IMG/VR virus record: IMGVR_UViG_3300031758_000173
Location: 1 to 41,056 of that record
From: a virus
Strand: one strand, 5' to 3'
DNA: 41,056 nucleotides
Positions 7,501-14,376 of the stretch are shown here, piece by piece. The notes under the pieces are model-generated. The model searched no databases. It was not told the origin of the DNA and worked only from the letters and a program-made list of their open reading frames with translations. Positions within the stretch are counted from its first letter, which is position 1. Each line of letters opens with the position of its first letter. The translations under genes were made by a program, and so were the position numbers.

Positions 7501-9782
7501 ATCCTAATGGATTGCCTCCAATTGAAAAAACTAGTTTCTTTCTTTCTGGAGGACCATCAGTGAGACTTGGTTTAAAATATTGGCCGGTTGGTTATTTACC
7601 ACCTGCTTTTATTCCTATTCCTGTACCTAATCCTGTGGACGGACAGCCTTTTATTAGGATCCCTTTGCCTATGATATGGACAATAGTAGATCCTATTATT
7701 ATTCCACTTCCACTTAATTTAGGAGTAATCGTAATTTTCATTCCATTTATTGGAGGTTTTATGCCTACTCCTCTAGTGTACTTAAAGGAGTTTATAACTG
7801 GAAGTTCTTTATTCTTAACAGGAATCAGAGGTCCAAGATTTATCCCAAGAAAATCTGATCCTGAACTTAAAGACCCTCTTGAAAAAATCAAGCAGATTCT
7901 TTCTTTTGGTATTCCTGATAAACTTATTCCACTCCCAGGTTTTGGACAAGATGACGTGGATTCTCCAAATAGGATTCTTAGTGATCTTCAAACTAATCTG
8001 ACAAAAATTTTTGACAGTGTTCCTCCTCCTGGTAATATTGAAGCTTTAAGGGAAGCACAACAAAGAGAAATAGACCTTAAGAATTCGATTTTATCAAAAA
8101 GGAAAGAGTATGACAAAAAAGCAGCACTGCTGGACGTTCCTCAGCCAAACGTGGATGAAGAAAGAGAGCAGTTGGAATTAATAATTGCACAAAGGAAGGA
8201 AACTCTTAAAACTGTAATAAAGGATTATTTAAAAACAGGGATACCTAATCCTAAATCCATTTATTACCCACAGGATAAAGACAAGCTTAAAATCGACGTT
8301 CCTGGAATAGTTAAGTCTTTGAGAATTCTTAAGGATATGAAAGCTAGTTTTGTACCGTTAAAGTGTGGGGACAGTATTAACTTCAAAGACGAAATGAGGG
8401 AGGTTCTTAAATTAATCAAAGTACCTTCTCCACCCAAATATATTTTGGACAACTTAAACGTTTCGAATCCGAATAAAATTTTCTTGAGATTAGATAAGGA
8501 TCCAAGAACTATGGAAAAGGAAGAATTTGAAGATCTAGTTAAAGAAATTAGATCAGCATCTCTTGCAATAACCCATATTATACTAAAGGGAAACAAATTC
8601 TCGGTAATTAAAAAAGTTAGAAAGGGAGCATTTTCAATAATTGATGATTGTGAAAAACAAGGACCTTTTGTGTTTCCTCCTGTTCAAGTTTCAAATATTG
8701 CACCTGTTCCTCTCAAAATTATTAAAATTAAAAATCCTCTTCTTACTGCGATGTACCTAAGGATTATGGAGGGTATGTCTAAAATAATATATTCAAGAGA
8801 GGACTTCTCAAGATATGTTAGGTATGATGGAGAAAATCCAATTCTAGTTATAAGAGTTAAGGATTTAAAAAAATTAATATCGAAAAAATTAGGACTTTCT
8901 AGAAGGGGTCCATTTGATCCCGAAAGACCTCTGGACCTTGAAGAACCTTTAGTTTCTGATTTTCCGCATCCCGAAGGTCCGTATTGTTGCTTGGAATCAC
9001 TTAATGGAGGTTTTGGTAATGCTATCTCAGCTTTTGAAATCCCTACAGTTTTCCCTCCCAAACAAGATCAAGTTTCACAAACACAAGGTTTAGGTGGAAT
9101 AATTCAGGTAACTATACCTGGTACTATAATTAAGAATTTTATTATTGAAACAGTAACATCCTTATTAGATGGAGGTTTATTAGAGCAACTGCTTCCTGAA
9201 ATTGATAATATAGATTCTCCTAAGTTTACAAATTTAAATCCGCAGGATATTCAGAAAATAGCTAGGAATTTAGTTAGAGAGAGTTTAAATCCAGAGTCTC
9301 CAAATATCCCTGATTTTTTAAATCTGACACAAATTCCAGTTATACCAAAAGCTCGACCTACCGACATGATAGAACAAGCCCTAATTGGAATGGGTGCACC
9401 CCCTCCTGCAAGAATAGTTTACAGCTTATTCTGGAAATACTTTAAGGGTTTGCCAAAATCCCCACTACTTGGAAATATAGTAAATCCTGCAGTTGAATTG
9501 TCTTCGAATATACTTACCAAAATTCCATGGCCACTTACAGTATTATTAGGAAGAAATGTTATAAACTTAATTAATCCAATCATCTTATCAGATGACCATC
9601 CCTCATGGAGAAGAATGAGCCTTAAAAACGCTTATTATGTTGTCTATATCGATGAATTTTTAAGAAGTGCAGCTGATGTTTCTGGACTATTTAAATTCTT
9701 CTTAGGTGCAGCTGATCCAGTTTATCCAATTCCTGAACTCCCTTCCGAATTACAAAAAGCATTTAATGTAAAAAAATATTAA
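4533..9782 (+). CDS. Giant virion protein of the hub region (1749 aa), hydrophobic and Cys-rich segments
   Basis: No named family is recognised. Residues about 45-70 are charged and helical. Residues 243-265 are an Asp/Asn/Glu run (DLDLNGDADNDSENDPEND) like Ca-binding loops. Residues about 380-660 look largely alpha-helical. Residues about 935-990 hold a cysteine cluster (CPPQCC, CPTIFQRCWWKQFC). Residues about 1010-1090 are very hydrophobic and proline-rich (FIPIPVPNP, IWTIVDPIIIPLPLNLGVIV, FIPFIGGF). Residues about 1170-1215 look coiled-coil. The ATG has an AGGAGG 6 bases upstream and lies 2 bases after the spike stop. Position next to the spike suggests a hub, tail-lumen or tip component that meets the host envelope. 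A tape measure is possible, but the composition is unusual for one. Function is inferred from context only. Confidence 0.6.
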   Translation: MASESIESRIDDLLGQDFENLTTEQIVQTITGQQIDLPYEDLQSEEGFNKELEKSEKEVEELIKSLEPGPPPIPLSKIEDLACKYEGDSLYSQILLESLKTENRDLYEELKNSGSLDEKTFIVDDLGVQTNIPTFKKERDISSTGIVKFLGQKDPKFLEKTNESLFDNLDPLVLGKPSNSGAKKKRELNILGYKIPLEFIMSGKRVVHVKLGGPSITNDQALSDINRVLGDQLKNSKKCDFKDLDLNGDADNDSENDPENDSREGSGLEFDSDGNFSGLGRFASNRQDGYDANFFPDGDDPIINDDCDPGLPEDPITGDIISTKSDVEEISGEFCDPPAFDFSGINDLTGSNDLTGSNVDQEDPPAANVDVDAIQACIDSALEKSNKIDKKNKETARWQVIERFLEEILYHYEIIFEYQKSLQDAWQLRFPFSNGGSLSDYELGISILTLTDQEPILEQQVQQEVTDIENVYNLFLSNNPVFTRKLFDLSFADTELERKDLKDLFKENIEAGNSPVAFDQSKQAYRLDEGLASFETNIESIRNILVKKDFVDSLINQKNELTALKNANIETLQSRTGRDLDLNDIEAALIGTSGDSGDLYGQSSAQLERNERVFSAYSSSNEEYATDGYPFINKIQEFSVRFARPEFNRARAELQFKVSFMSDLGDPLPYKNVKKPGKISMTGEPSNPLQEVPEPDQEKIKLGNEHAGNGGLLAEYSTEYLASYQFLEIVNLKTGFPDVGDFFGFFEDVLNTNKSKQTIINQINEDRGILYGELIEKSASNWLFFSPQERGDNDARNPSKLRPGTFTADGEPNEVFTDFYGNFKPKWDAKYQQNKQVYVEPKLNEIKGLARQAGNALGNTLPLLDVIGIRIFENFTNIKEKIEQIEELMLIAAQKRTENEQSLTPEALDKEFSDLKCAGAGGAGDGDGGNVDNGNSVNCPPQCCGPAGSDFKYANYLTSSPPSSDCPTIFQRCWWKQFCKDVTKVGLLPYPNGLPPIEKTSFFLSGGPSVRLGLKYWPVGYLPPAFIPIPVPNPVDGQPFIRIPLPMIWTIVDPIIIPLPLNLGVIVIFIPFIGGFMPTPLVYLKEFITGSSLFLTGIRGPRFIPRKSDPELKDPLEKIKQILSFGIPDKLIPLPGFGQDDVDSPNRILSDLQTNLTKIFDSVPPPGNIEALREAQQREIDLKNSILSKRKEYDKKAALLDVPQPNVDEEREQLELIIAQRKETLKTVIKDYLKTGIPNPKSIYYPQDKDKLKIDVPGIVKSLRILKDMKASFVPLKCGDSINFKDEMREVLKLIKVPSPPKYILDNLNVSNPNKIFLRLDKDPRTMEKEEFEDLVKEIRSASLAITHIILKGNKFSVIKKVRKGAFSIIDDCEKQGPFVFPPVQVSNIAPVPLKIIKIKNPLLTAMYLRIMEGMSKIIYSREDFSRYVRYDGENPILVIRVKDLKKLISKKLGLSRRGPFDPERPLDLEEPLVSDFPHPEGPYCCLESLNGGFGNAISAFEIPTVFPPKQDQVSQTQGLGGIIQVTIPGTIIKNFIIETVTSLLDGGLLEQLLPEIDNIDSPKFTNLNPQDIQKIARNLVRESLNPESPNIPDFLNLTQIPVIPKARPTDMIEQALIGMGAPPPARIVYSLFWKYFKGLPKSPLLGNIVNPAVELSSNILTKIPWPLTVLLGRNVINLINPIILSDDHPSWRRMSLKNAYYVVYIDEFLRSAADVSGLFKFFLGAADPVYPIPELPSELQKAFNVKKY
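5568..5603 (+). repeat. Exact 18-bp direct duplication (2 copies)
   Basis: The 18-mer AATGACTTGACAGGATCC occurs twice back to back (5568-5585 and 5586-5603) and encodes NDLTGS twice within the acidic N-terminal third of the 1749-residue protein. The copies are identical in every base, so the duplication is probably recent. Confidence 0.95.
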
Positions 9783-9785
9783 AAA

Positions 9786-9807
9786 AATTGGAAATTTAAA
9801 TCCAATT
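9786..9807. other. Short inverted repeat after the 1749-residue gene
   Basis: AATTGGA (9786-9792) and TCCAATT (9801-9807) can pair around an 8-base AATTTAAA loop, just after the stop at 9782. No T-run follows on the plus strand, so it is not a classical intrinsic terminator in that direction. It could protect a 3' end or attenuate read-through into the S1 gene. The rest of 9783-9840 is A-rich leader with no TATATAA-like element. Confidence 0.35.
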
Positions 9808-9840
9808 ATCTACTAAAAAAATCAACAAACCAAAAAATTA

Positions 9841-10950
9841 ATGAAAAGGAACAATTACACGTACTTCGATTACGATGAAAGTGAAAGAGATGTACTAGAA
9901 AAACTATACGAGAAATCATTACCACAGGATATCAACCAAACAGAAGGTAAGGATTTAAAAAATAACTCCTCAACTAGAGTTATTATTAGCAGATACGACA
10001 CAGAAAAAGGCATAGCTCTTGGGGAGACTCAGTTTGGTCAAAGCATTGTTATCGATACAAACAAAGAACAAAAAAGTCTTACGAAATTAGGATATCCTTT
10101 GATCGAAATGTCAGAGGGACAGGTTTTAGAAGTTGTTGTACATAAAGATCCTTCAGGTGCTTTTTATGGTTCTGTTTCAGCAGGATACGAAAAAGCTCTT
10201 AAGTCTGAACTTCATAGAGCAATCAAGGATGATAATTGTGCTTTCAAAGTTAAAGTAAAAGAAGTTTGTAACGGTGGATTTATGGTCGATCTTTCAGGAA
10301 TTCAATGTTTCTTACCCGGAAGCTTAGCTGCTGCAAACAGAATCATGAATTTTGCAGATTATGTTGGAAAAGAACTCACTGTAATGGTTGAGATTTATGA
10401 TCAGAAAAGAGACATTTTCGTAGTATCATTTAAAAAGTACTTGAGAAAAATTATTGACGGGGAGGTTCAAAAACTTTCTTTCTCTAACAAGTATGATGGT
10501 ATAGTTACAGGTGCTTCTGGTAACGGTGTGTTTGTTGAATGGGATGAAATATTCACTGGTATTATTCCTTTTGACGAAGCTAACTCTGCTAAACTCCAAA
10601 GTCTGAAGACTGGAGACCCCGTAACTTTCTTTGTAACTGACATTAAGAATCCACAAAGGATTACTCTATCGGTTACTGAGCCAAACGAGAAACTTAAAAG
10701 CATTCAGGAGCTTAAAGATTCTTCTTCTGAAGTAGTTGGGGATGACACACAGCTTAAAACTTATAAAGCTGAAATCACAAAAATCAAGACTTTCGGTGCT
10801 TTTGTTAAGCTAGAAAATGGTCTCAATGGATTGATCGAAAGAGAAAGATTAATGAAGTCAATTAAAGAGTATGAGGTTGGTCAATTTGTGAACTGCTCGG
10901 TTTCGAACGTTGACTTATCCTCCTTCAAAATACAATTAGCGGAGGTTTAA
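9841..10950 (+). CDS. Phage-encoded ribosomal protein S1-like RNA-binding protein
   Basis: The product has 369 residues and up to four S1 (OB-fold) domains. Residues about 45-115 form a divergent one. Residues 134-198 (FKVKVKEVCNGGFMVDLSG, CFLPGSL), 217-280 (YDGIVTGASGNGVFVEW, GIIPFDE) and 306-369 (YKAEITKIKTFGAFVKLENG, LNGLIERERL) are clear. S1 domains bind single-stranded RNA; in bacterial S1 they bring mRNA to the 30S subunit. The bacterial protein usually has six domains, so this is a shorter version. The gene has its own A-rich leader and is followed by a strong terminator, so it can be expressed as a unit. It may bias host ribosomes toward phage mRNA, or regulate particular transcripts. 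It lies among structural genes but has no virion features. Confidence 0.93.
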   Translation: MKRNNYTYFDYDESERDVLEKLYEKSLPQDINQTEGKDLKNNSSTRVIISRYDTEKGIALGETQFGQSIVIDTNKEQKSLTKLGYPLIEMSEGQVLEVVVHKDPSGAFYGSVSAGYEKALKSELHRAIKDDNCAFKVKVKEVCNGGFMVDLSGIQCFLPGSLAAANRIMNFADYVGKELTVMVEIYDQKRDIFVVSFKKYLRKIIDGEVQKLSFSNKYDGIVTGASGNGVFVEWDEIFTGIIPFDEANSAKLQSLKTGDPVTFFVTDIKNPQRITLSVTEPNEKLKSIQELKDSSSEVVGDDTQLKTYKAEITKIKTFGAFVKLENGLNGLIERERLMKSIKEYEVGQFVNCSVSNVDLSSFKIQLAEV

Positions 10951-10976
10951 TCCTTTAATAATTCCAAATTATAATA

Positions 10977-11015
10977 AGAGTTTTACTTGTGATAAATAAG
11001 TAAAACTCTTTTTTT
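10977..11015 (+). terminator. Strong intrinsic terminator after the S1-like gene
   Basis: AGAGTTTTACTT (10977-10988) pairs perfectly with AAGTAAAACTCT (10998-11009) around a 9-base loop, and a run of seven T (11009-11015) follows. The stem has 12 base pairs. It is the only textbook hairpin-plus-T-run noticed in the window and separates the hub/S1 transcript from the amidoligase transcript. Confidence 0.93.
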
Positions 11016-11052
11016 GTTCCCAGTGCTAGAACTTTATTTTCTAGTTTAAGAA

Positions 11053-11060
11053 TATATAAA
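11053..11060 (+). promoter_or_regulatory. TATATAAA element 2 bases before the amidoligase start
   Basis: TATATAAA lies downstream of the intrinsic terminator and ends 2 bases before the ATG at 11063. It resembles the AT-rich core of T4-type late promoters (TATAAATA) and recurs before other genes here. A new promoter is needed after the terminator, which supports this reading. The extremely short leader it implies is odd. Confidence 0.5.
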
Positions 11061-11062
11061 AC

Positions 11063-12502
11063 ATGGATTTAAATAAAAGCAATTTTTTTTATTCAGTGAA
11101 GCTTGGTTTTGAATTTGAGTTCTATAGCAACTTGAATAGAGAAGAAATTGCTCAAAATCTGGGTAAGGAATTAGGAAAAAAAATAGTAGTTCTAAACAAA
11201 TATCATTCGAAGCTTAAGCCTTCTGCCGATATTTTCAAATTAGAGCCAGATTATTCTGGTGGATCTAAGATGGTGGAACTAATCACAGGTCCACTTCCTT
11301 ACTACGAAGCTATCCCTATTCTTATCAGAACTTTGAAGTGGATCGATCTTTATGGTTACACTGATAAAAAATGTGCTTTCCAATTTGGGATCGATATTGA
11401 CACCTCAATTTATCCGGAAATACCTCCAGTTTCCCAACTCAATATACTTAAATTTGTATTGGGATTTGATGAGAATATAGTTTACAAATCGTTTGCTGAG
11501 AGAGCAAACTCTCTTTATGCTAAATCTATAAAAAGGGTTATTCCTTCTAATAAATTTGTAGATCCATCAACACTGTCATTTATTGATAAGAACCTTTTTG
11601 AAGTCCCAGTAGAGAAGAATATGGGAATAAATTTCTTGAAATTAAGCGATGGCTATTTTGAGGTACGATACCTAGGAGGAAAAGATTATCAGAGAAAATA
11701 TACACAGATTAAGGAAGTCATAGATTATGTAGCAACTTACACTATACAGACTTTACAATCTAACAACATATTCACTCAGAATGATTTGAAGATATTGAAA
11801 ACATTCTTGAACGAAATTTATAAAAGTTCATCAACCTTCATAAATCCGGATGCTTTCCAGAAAAATTATCCACACTTACAGGTGATGATTGATTTAAGAT
11901 CTGATCCTCAAATACTAAGATCTTTTTTCCTAAACATAAGGGATGTTCTTTATGATTTGATCGTTGAAAATGGAATCAAAGAGGGACAATTGAACTACGA
12001 TAGCAACCTTGGAAAATTCCAAATCAAGGATATTAAAACAGCCAAAGCTTATTTGCTTAAGGACTACGATATTCTTGAATCTGAAATCACAGGCAACCTT
12101 TTCAACTGTAGATTATTTTCTACTAAGTTGAACAATTGCTCTCTTGAAGATTGTGATTTGATTGCAGGTAACGAGGTTTATAATTCAAAAATTATGCACT
12201 CTGATATCATGTTTAGTAATGCTATTCATGAAACCTACATTGATAATAAAGACAAAGAAATAAATTGTGAAGTCTTCGGAGGAATTATAAGATCTGGATT
12301 TATCGGAAAACTTGCTACCATTTCTCCAGAAACAGAAGTTGTAGCTGATGCTGAGGATGACAAAAAACTTAAAGGATCTTCTAGAAAAAGATTATTTCCT
12401 GACAGAAATGATGGTGAGTCTTTATCAAAGCCAGTAAGATTTAGTAATAATAATGCTAAACCTTCTGGAATCCCTGGTGTATCTTTCAAACAAAACAATT
12501 AA
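11063..12502 (+). CDS. Probable COOH-NH2 ligase (amidoligase) with pentapeptide-like C-terminal region
   Basis: The product has 479 residues. Near the N-terminus KLGFEFEFYS (13-22) matches the G-x-E-x-E/F start strand of glutamine-synthetase-like amidoligases. It is followed by EPDYSGGSKMVELITGPLPY (61-80), which fits the D-x-S...E-(L/V)-x-(S/T)-x-P segment. FQFGIDID (107-114) stands where the family often has a His-containing strand, and GYFEVRYLGG (197-206) supplies a later E/R pair. The family joins amino groups to carboxylates using ATP, modifying peptides, proteins or small molecules. Residues about 335-395 (CRLFSTKLNNCSLEDCDLI) look like irregular pentapeptide repeats, and a basic Ser/Lys/Asn-rich tail ends the protein. 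The next gene starts 1 base after its stop. The substrate is unknown; a virion protein is possible. Confidence 0.72.
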   Translation: MDLNKSNFFYSVKLGFEFEFYSNLNREEIAQNLGKELGKKIVVLNKYHSKLKPSADIFKLEPDYSGGSKMVELITGPLPYYEAIPILIRTLKWIDLYGYTDKKCAFQFGIDIDTSIYPEIPPVSQLNILKFVLGFDENIVYKSFAERANSLYAKSIKRVIPSNKFVDPSTLSFIDKNLFEVPVEKNMGINFLKLSDGYFEVRYLGGKDYQRKYTQIKEVIDYVATYTIQTLQSNNIFTQNDLKILKTFLNEIYKSSSTFINPDAFQKNYPHLQVMIDLRSDPQILRSFFLNIRDVLYDLIVENGIKEGQLNYDSNLGKFQIKDIKTAKAYLLKDYDILESEITGNLFNCRLFSTKLNNCSLEDCDLIAGNEVYNSKIMHSDIMFSNAIHETYIDNKDKEINCEVFGGIIRSGFIGKLATISPETEVVADAEDDKKLKGSSRKRLFPDRNDGESLSKPVRFSNNNAKPSGIPGVSFKQNN

Positions 12503-12503
12503 C

Positions 12504-13283
12504 ATGACTGAACAGGATCTAATTCAAGAGGTTAAAGATGAGATTTCTCATTCTTGTTCTCTGCCTTACAACCTAAATGATCAAGAGATCAAAAGGATCA
12601 TTAAAAGGGCAAGAGCTTATTTTTACGACAACTATCAATATGCTGTTGAAGATAGAATATTCGTCCTTGGTAGGGAATTATTTTCTGCACCAGCATTTAG
12701 AGCAACAAGACAAATACAACTTCCTTCTTGTGTGGTTTCAGTCTACGACGTAAGAGAAGTTAACGGATCTGGACTTATAGGAACACCGGATAAGGATTTC
12801 GGTGATTCCAAATTATTAGGGTCAGAATTGATGCTTTCTCCATTTGTTGGAGACAACCTTGTTTATAGAACTGTTTTATATTCTTTCTTTGACCTTGCAA
12901 AAGCATATCTTTTAGAAAGCTTTGCTTTTAATTTTAATAAAAACACAAAGAAACTTACTATTAATGGTAGAGATCCTGCTAGAACTAACACAACTGAAGC
13001 AGGAACAACCCAAGTTCTTTATACTGGTATTGATGTAGGGGTTAGAGCTTACATAGCTATTCCTGAAGAAAGTCTTTATGATGATGAGCTTTTTGTAAGA
13101 TATGTCTTAGCAGAAGCAAAGATCAACATTGGTAGATTATTGGGAACATTCGAATACAATCTCCCAGGAGGTGTTAGAGTTAATTACAACAATATCCAGT
13201 CGCTAGGAACAACTGAAAAAACAGAAATTCTTAACATGATTAGAGACGAGAACACAAGTTCTTGGTTCCTGCAATGGAATTAA
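12504..13283 (+). CDS. Possible neck/head-completion protein (T4 gp13-like)
   Basis: Starting at ATG 12504, one base after the previous stop, gives 259 residues (MTEQDLIQEVKDEISHSC...). The ATG at 12453 would overlap the previous gene by 50 bases and add 17 unlikely residues. The protein is mixed helix and strand. Its C-terminal part (DELFVRYVLAEAKINIGRLL, then a LPGGVRVNYNNI stretch) resembles gp13-type neck proteins in large T4-like phages, which help close the head and seat the tail. The match is from memory of family character and not from a diagnostic motif, so a baseplate or other connector protein remains possible. It is convergent with the minus-strand endonuclease-like gene, with a 19-base gap. 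Confidence 0.45.
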   Translation: MTEQDLIQEVKDEISHSCSLPYNLNDQEIKRIIKRARAYFYDNYQYAVEDRIFVLGRELFSAPAFRATRQIQLPSCVVSVYDVREVNGSGLIGTPDKDFGDSKLLGSELMLSPFVGDNLVYRTVLYSFFDLAKAYLLESFAFNFNKNTKKLTINGRDPARTNTTEAGTTQVLYTGIDVGVRAYIAIPEESLYDDELFVRYVLAEAKINIGRLLGTFEYNLPGGVRVNYNNIQSLGTTEKTEILNMIRDENTSSWFLQWN

Positions 13284-13302
13284 AAGGGTAATAACGGATC
13301 AG

Positions 13303-14277
13303 TTATATAATTCTCAAATTCCCTTTAGCGTCGAAGATCCAGAATTCAAAATTGATTTTTTTTGCTAATACAGCATCCTTTTTTTCTAGATTTTCTGTTA
13401 AATTACATTCATAGGTATATTCAGATTTTACCTCTATAATCTTATTTTCCGTTTTTATAAAGATGTCAGGAAAATAGATTCTATCTTTACTATACTCTAT
13501 TTTTCCAGTTTCTTGAGCAATCTCAGAATCCTCTATTATTATATTTGCTTCATCGTGTATTTTTAATAATAGATCTATAGCTAAATTCTCATATCCTTGT
13601 ATCCTTACTTTCTTTCCTGACTGAAAGATATAATCTTTGTATTGAAACGATTTCCTAGAATATTCCTCATATTTTATTGGATCTTTTAGTCTATGAGAAT
13701 ACCCATATTTTTCTACATTTGTTTTTTTAATTTTATCCTGAGTTGATTCTAATTTTGTTGGGTGCACCCCGTATTTCTTTTCGAATGTTTTCTGAGTTTT
13801 AAACTTAAATTCTTCCGTTGATGTGTAATATTTTGCCCCATATTTTTCTATATTATTTTTCTCGAATTTTTCTCTATATCCTTCTATTTCCCATACATTT
13901 TTAGTCCCGTATTTTTCAATTAATTTTTCTCTCCCTTTATCCAAATTATATTTTTTATTACATTGATCTTTACAGCAAGTTCCACAATAATTAGCGTCTC
14001 TTTTGTTATATTGGTTTATTGAAAATTTATTAGTAAATGAGAATTTTTTGTGTTCATCACAATATGGGCATTTTTCGATGTCCATTATGTTAAACCACAA
14101 ATGATAGAATCTTTGTGATAAACTTATATCCTGATATACTTGATCCAAAAATTCCGTTTCCTTTATTGTTTCTTCTAATAAATTTGGATCCCTTTTAATA
14201 ATTGATATTACTTGTCCAAAAGCTTGCCCTTTAAAATCTCTTTTTTTAGTTTCCTCTATAAAATTGTGTATGCCCAT
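13303..14277 (-). CDS. Homing-endonuclease-like protein (Vsr/PD-(D/E)xK-type nuclease with DNA-binding repeats)
   Basis: The product has 324 residues. Cysteines form a putative zinc site: CPYC (70-73) plus C98, C101/C102 and C106. Four KYG-containing helical units (KYG at 122, 145, 168 and 190; spacing 23, 23, 22) match the short DNA-binding modules of large-phage homing endonucleases. The C-terminal part has a nuclease core: GYENLAID (228-235), YFPDIFI (268-274) and KIIEVKS (279-285), giving a D271...E282-x-K284 set. Such enzymes cut a target lacking their own gene and are copied in during repair. The gene is alone on the minus strand between plus-strand structural genes and its stop lies 20 bases from that of the 12504 gene, typical for a free-standing mobile gene. 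All core residues are present, so it is probably active. Confidence 0.85.
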   Translation of the reverse strand: MGIHNFIEETKKRDFKGQAFGQVISIIKRDPNLLEETIKETEFLDQVYQDISLSQRFYHLWFNIMDIEKCPYCDEHKKFSFTNKFSINQYNKRDANYCGTCCKDQCNKKYNLDKGREKLIEKYGTKNVWEIEGYREKFEKNNIEKYGAKYYTSTEEFKFKTQKTFEKKYGVHPTKLESTQDKIKKTNVEKYGYSHRLKDPIKYEEYSRKSFQYKDYIFQSGKKVRIQGYENLAIDLLLKIHDEANIIIEDSEIAQETGKIEYSKDRIYFPDIFIKTENKIIEVKSEYTYECNLTENLEKKDAVLAKKINFEFWIFDAKGNLRII

Positions 14278-14293
14278 ATCTTGGTGTATTTTC

Positions 14294-14301
14294 TTTATAT
14301 A
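14294..14301 (-). promoter_or_regulatory. TATATAAA element upstream of the endonuclease-like gene
   Basis: On the minus strand TATATAAA lies 16 bases before the ATG at 14277, in the 99-base gap between divergent genes. The larger spacing would suit a promoter with a short untranslated leader. The gap also holds a plus-strand copy at 14367. Confidence 0.45.
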
Positions 14302-14366
14302 TTAGATATTGAAATTAATTTTCCTTATCTAGAGATATAATAAAAATAGCCATTTCATTTTTTGAA

Positions 14367-14374
14367 TATATAAT
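14367..14374 (+). promoter_or_regulatory. TATATAAT element 2 bases before the small unknown gene
   Basis: TATATAAT ends 2 bases before the ATG at 14377, the same spacing as at 11063 and 36967. The preceding bases are TTTTTTGAA. It is in the divergent gap with the endonuclease-like gene and would drive the wedge-block genes. Confidence 0.45.
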
Positions 14375-14376
14375 GA

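Noticed and set aside
8684-9061. Minus-strand open frame of 125 codons
   Set aside because: Fully inside a clear plus-strand gene, with no family features; a shadow frame.
12453-12503. Upstream ATG giving a 276-residue version of the neck-like protein
   Set aside because: It would overlap the amidoligase gene by 50 bases and add 17 residues of that gene's shifted frame; the ATG at 12504, one base after the stop, fits the packing of the window.
13304-13310. TATATAA as another promoter-like element
   Set aside because: It lies at the 3' end of two convergent genes with no start nearby; it shows that the motif also occurs by chance in this AT-rich DNA.
13284-13326. Bidirectional terminator between the convergent genes
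   Set aside because: AAAGGG and CCCTTT are 31 bases apart and only a 5-bp ATAAC/GTTAT stem lies between them; no T-run follows, so it is too weak to call.
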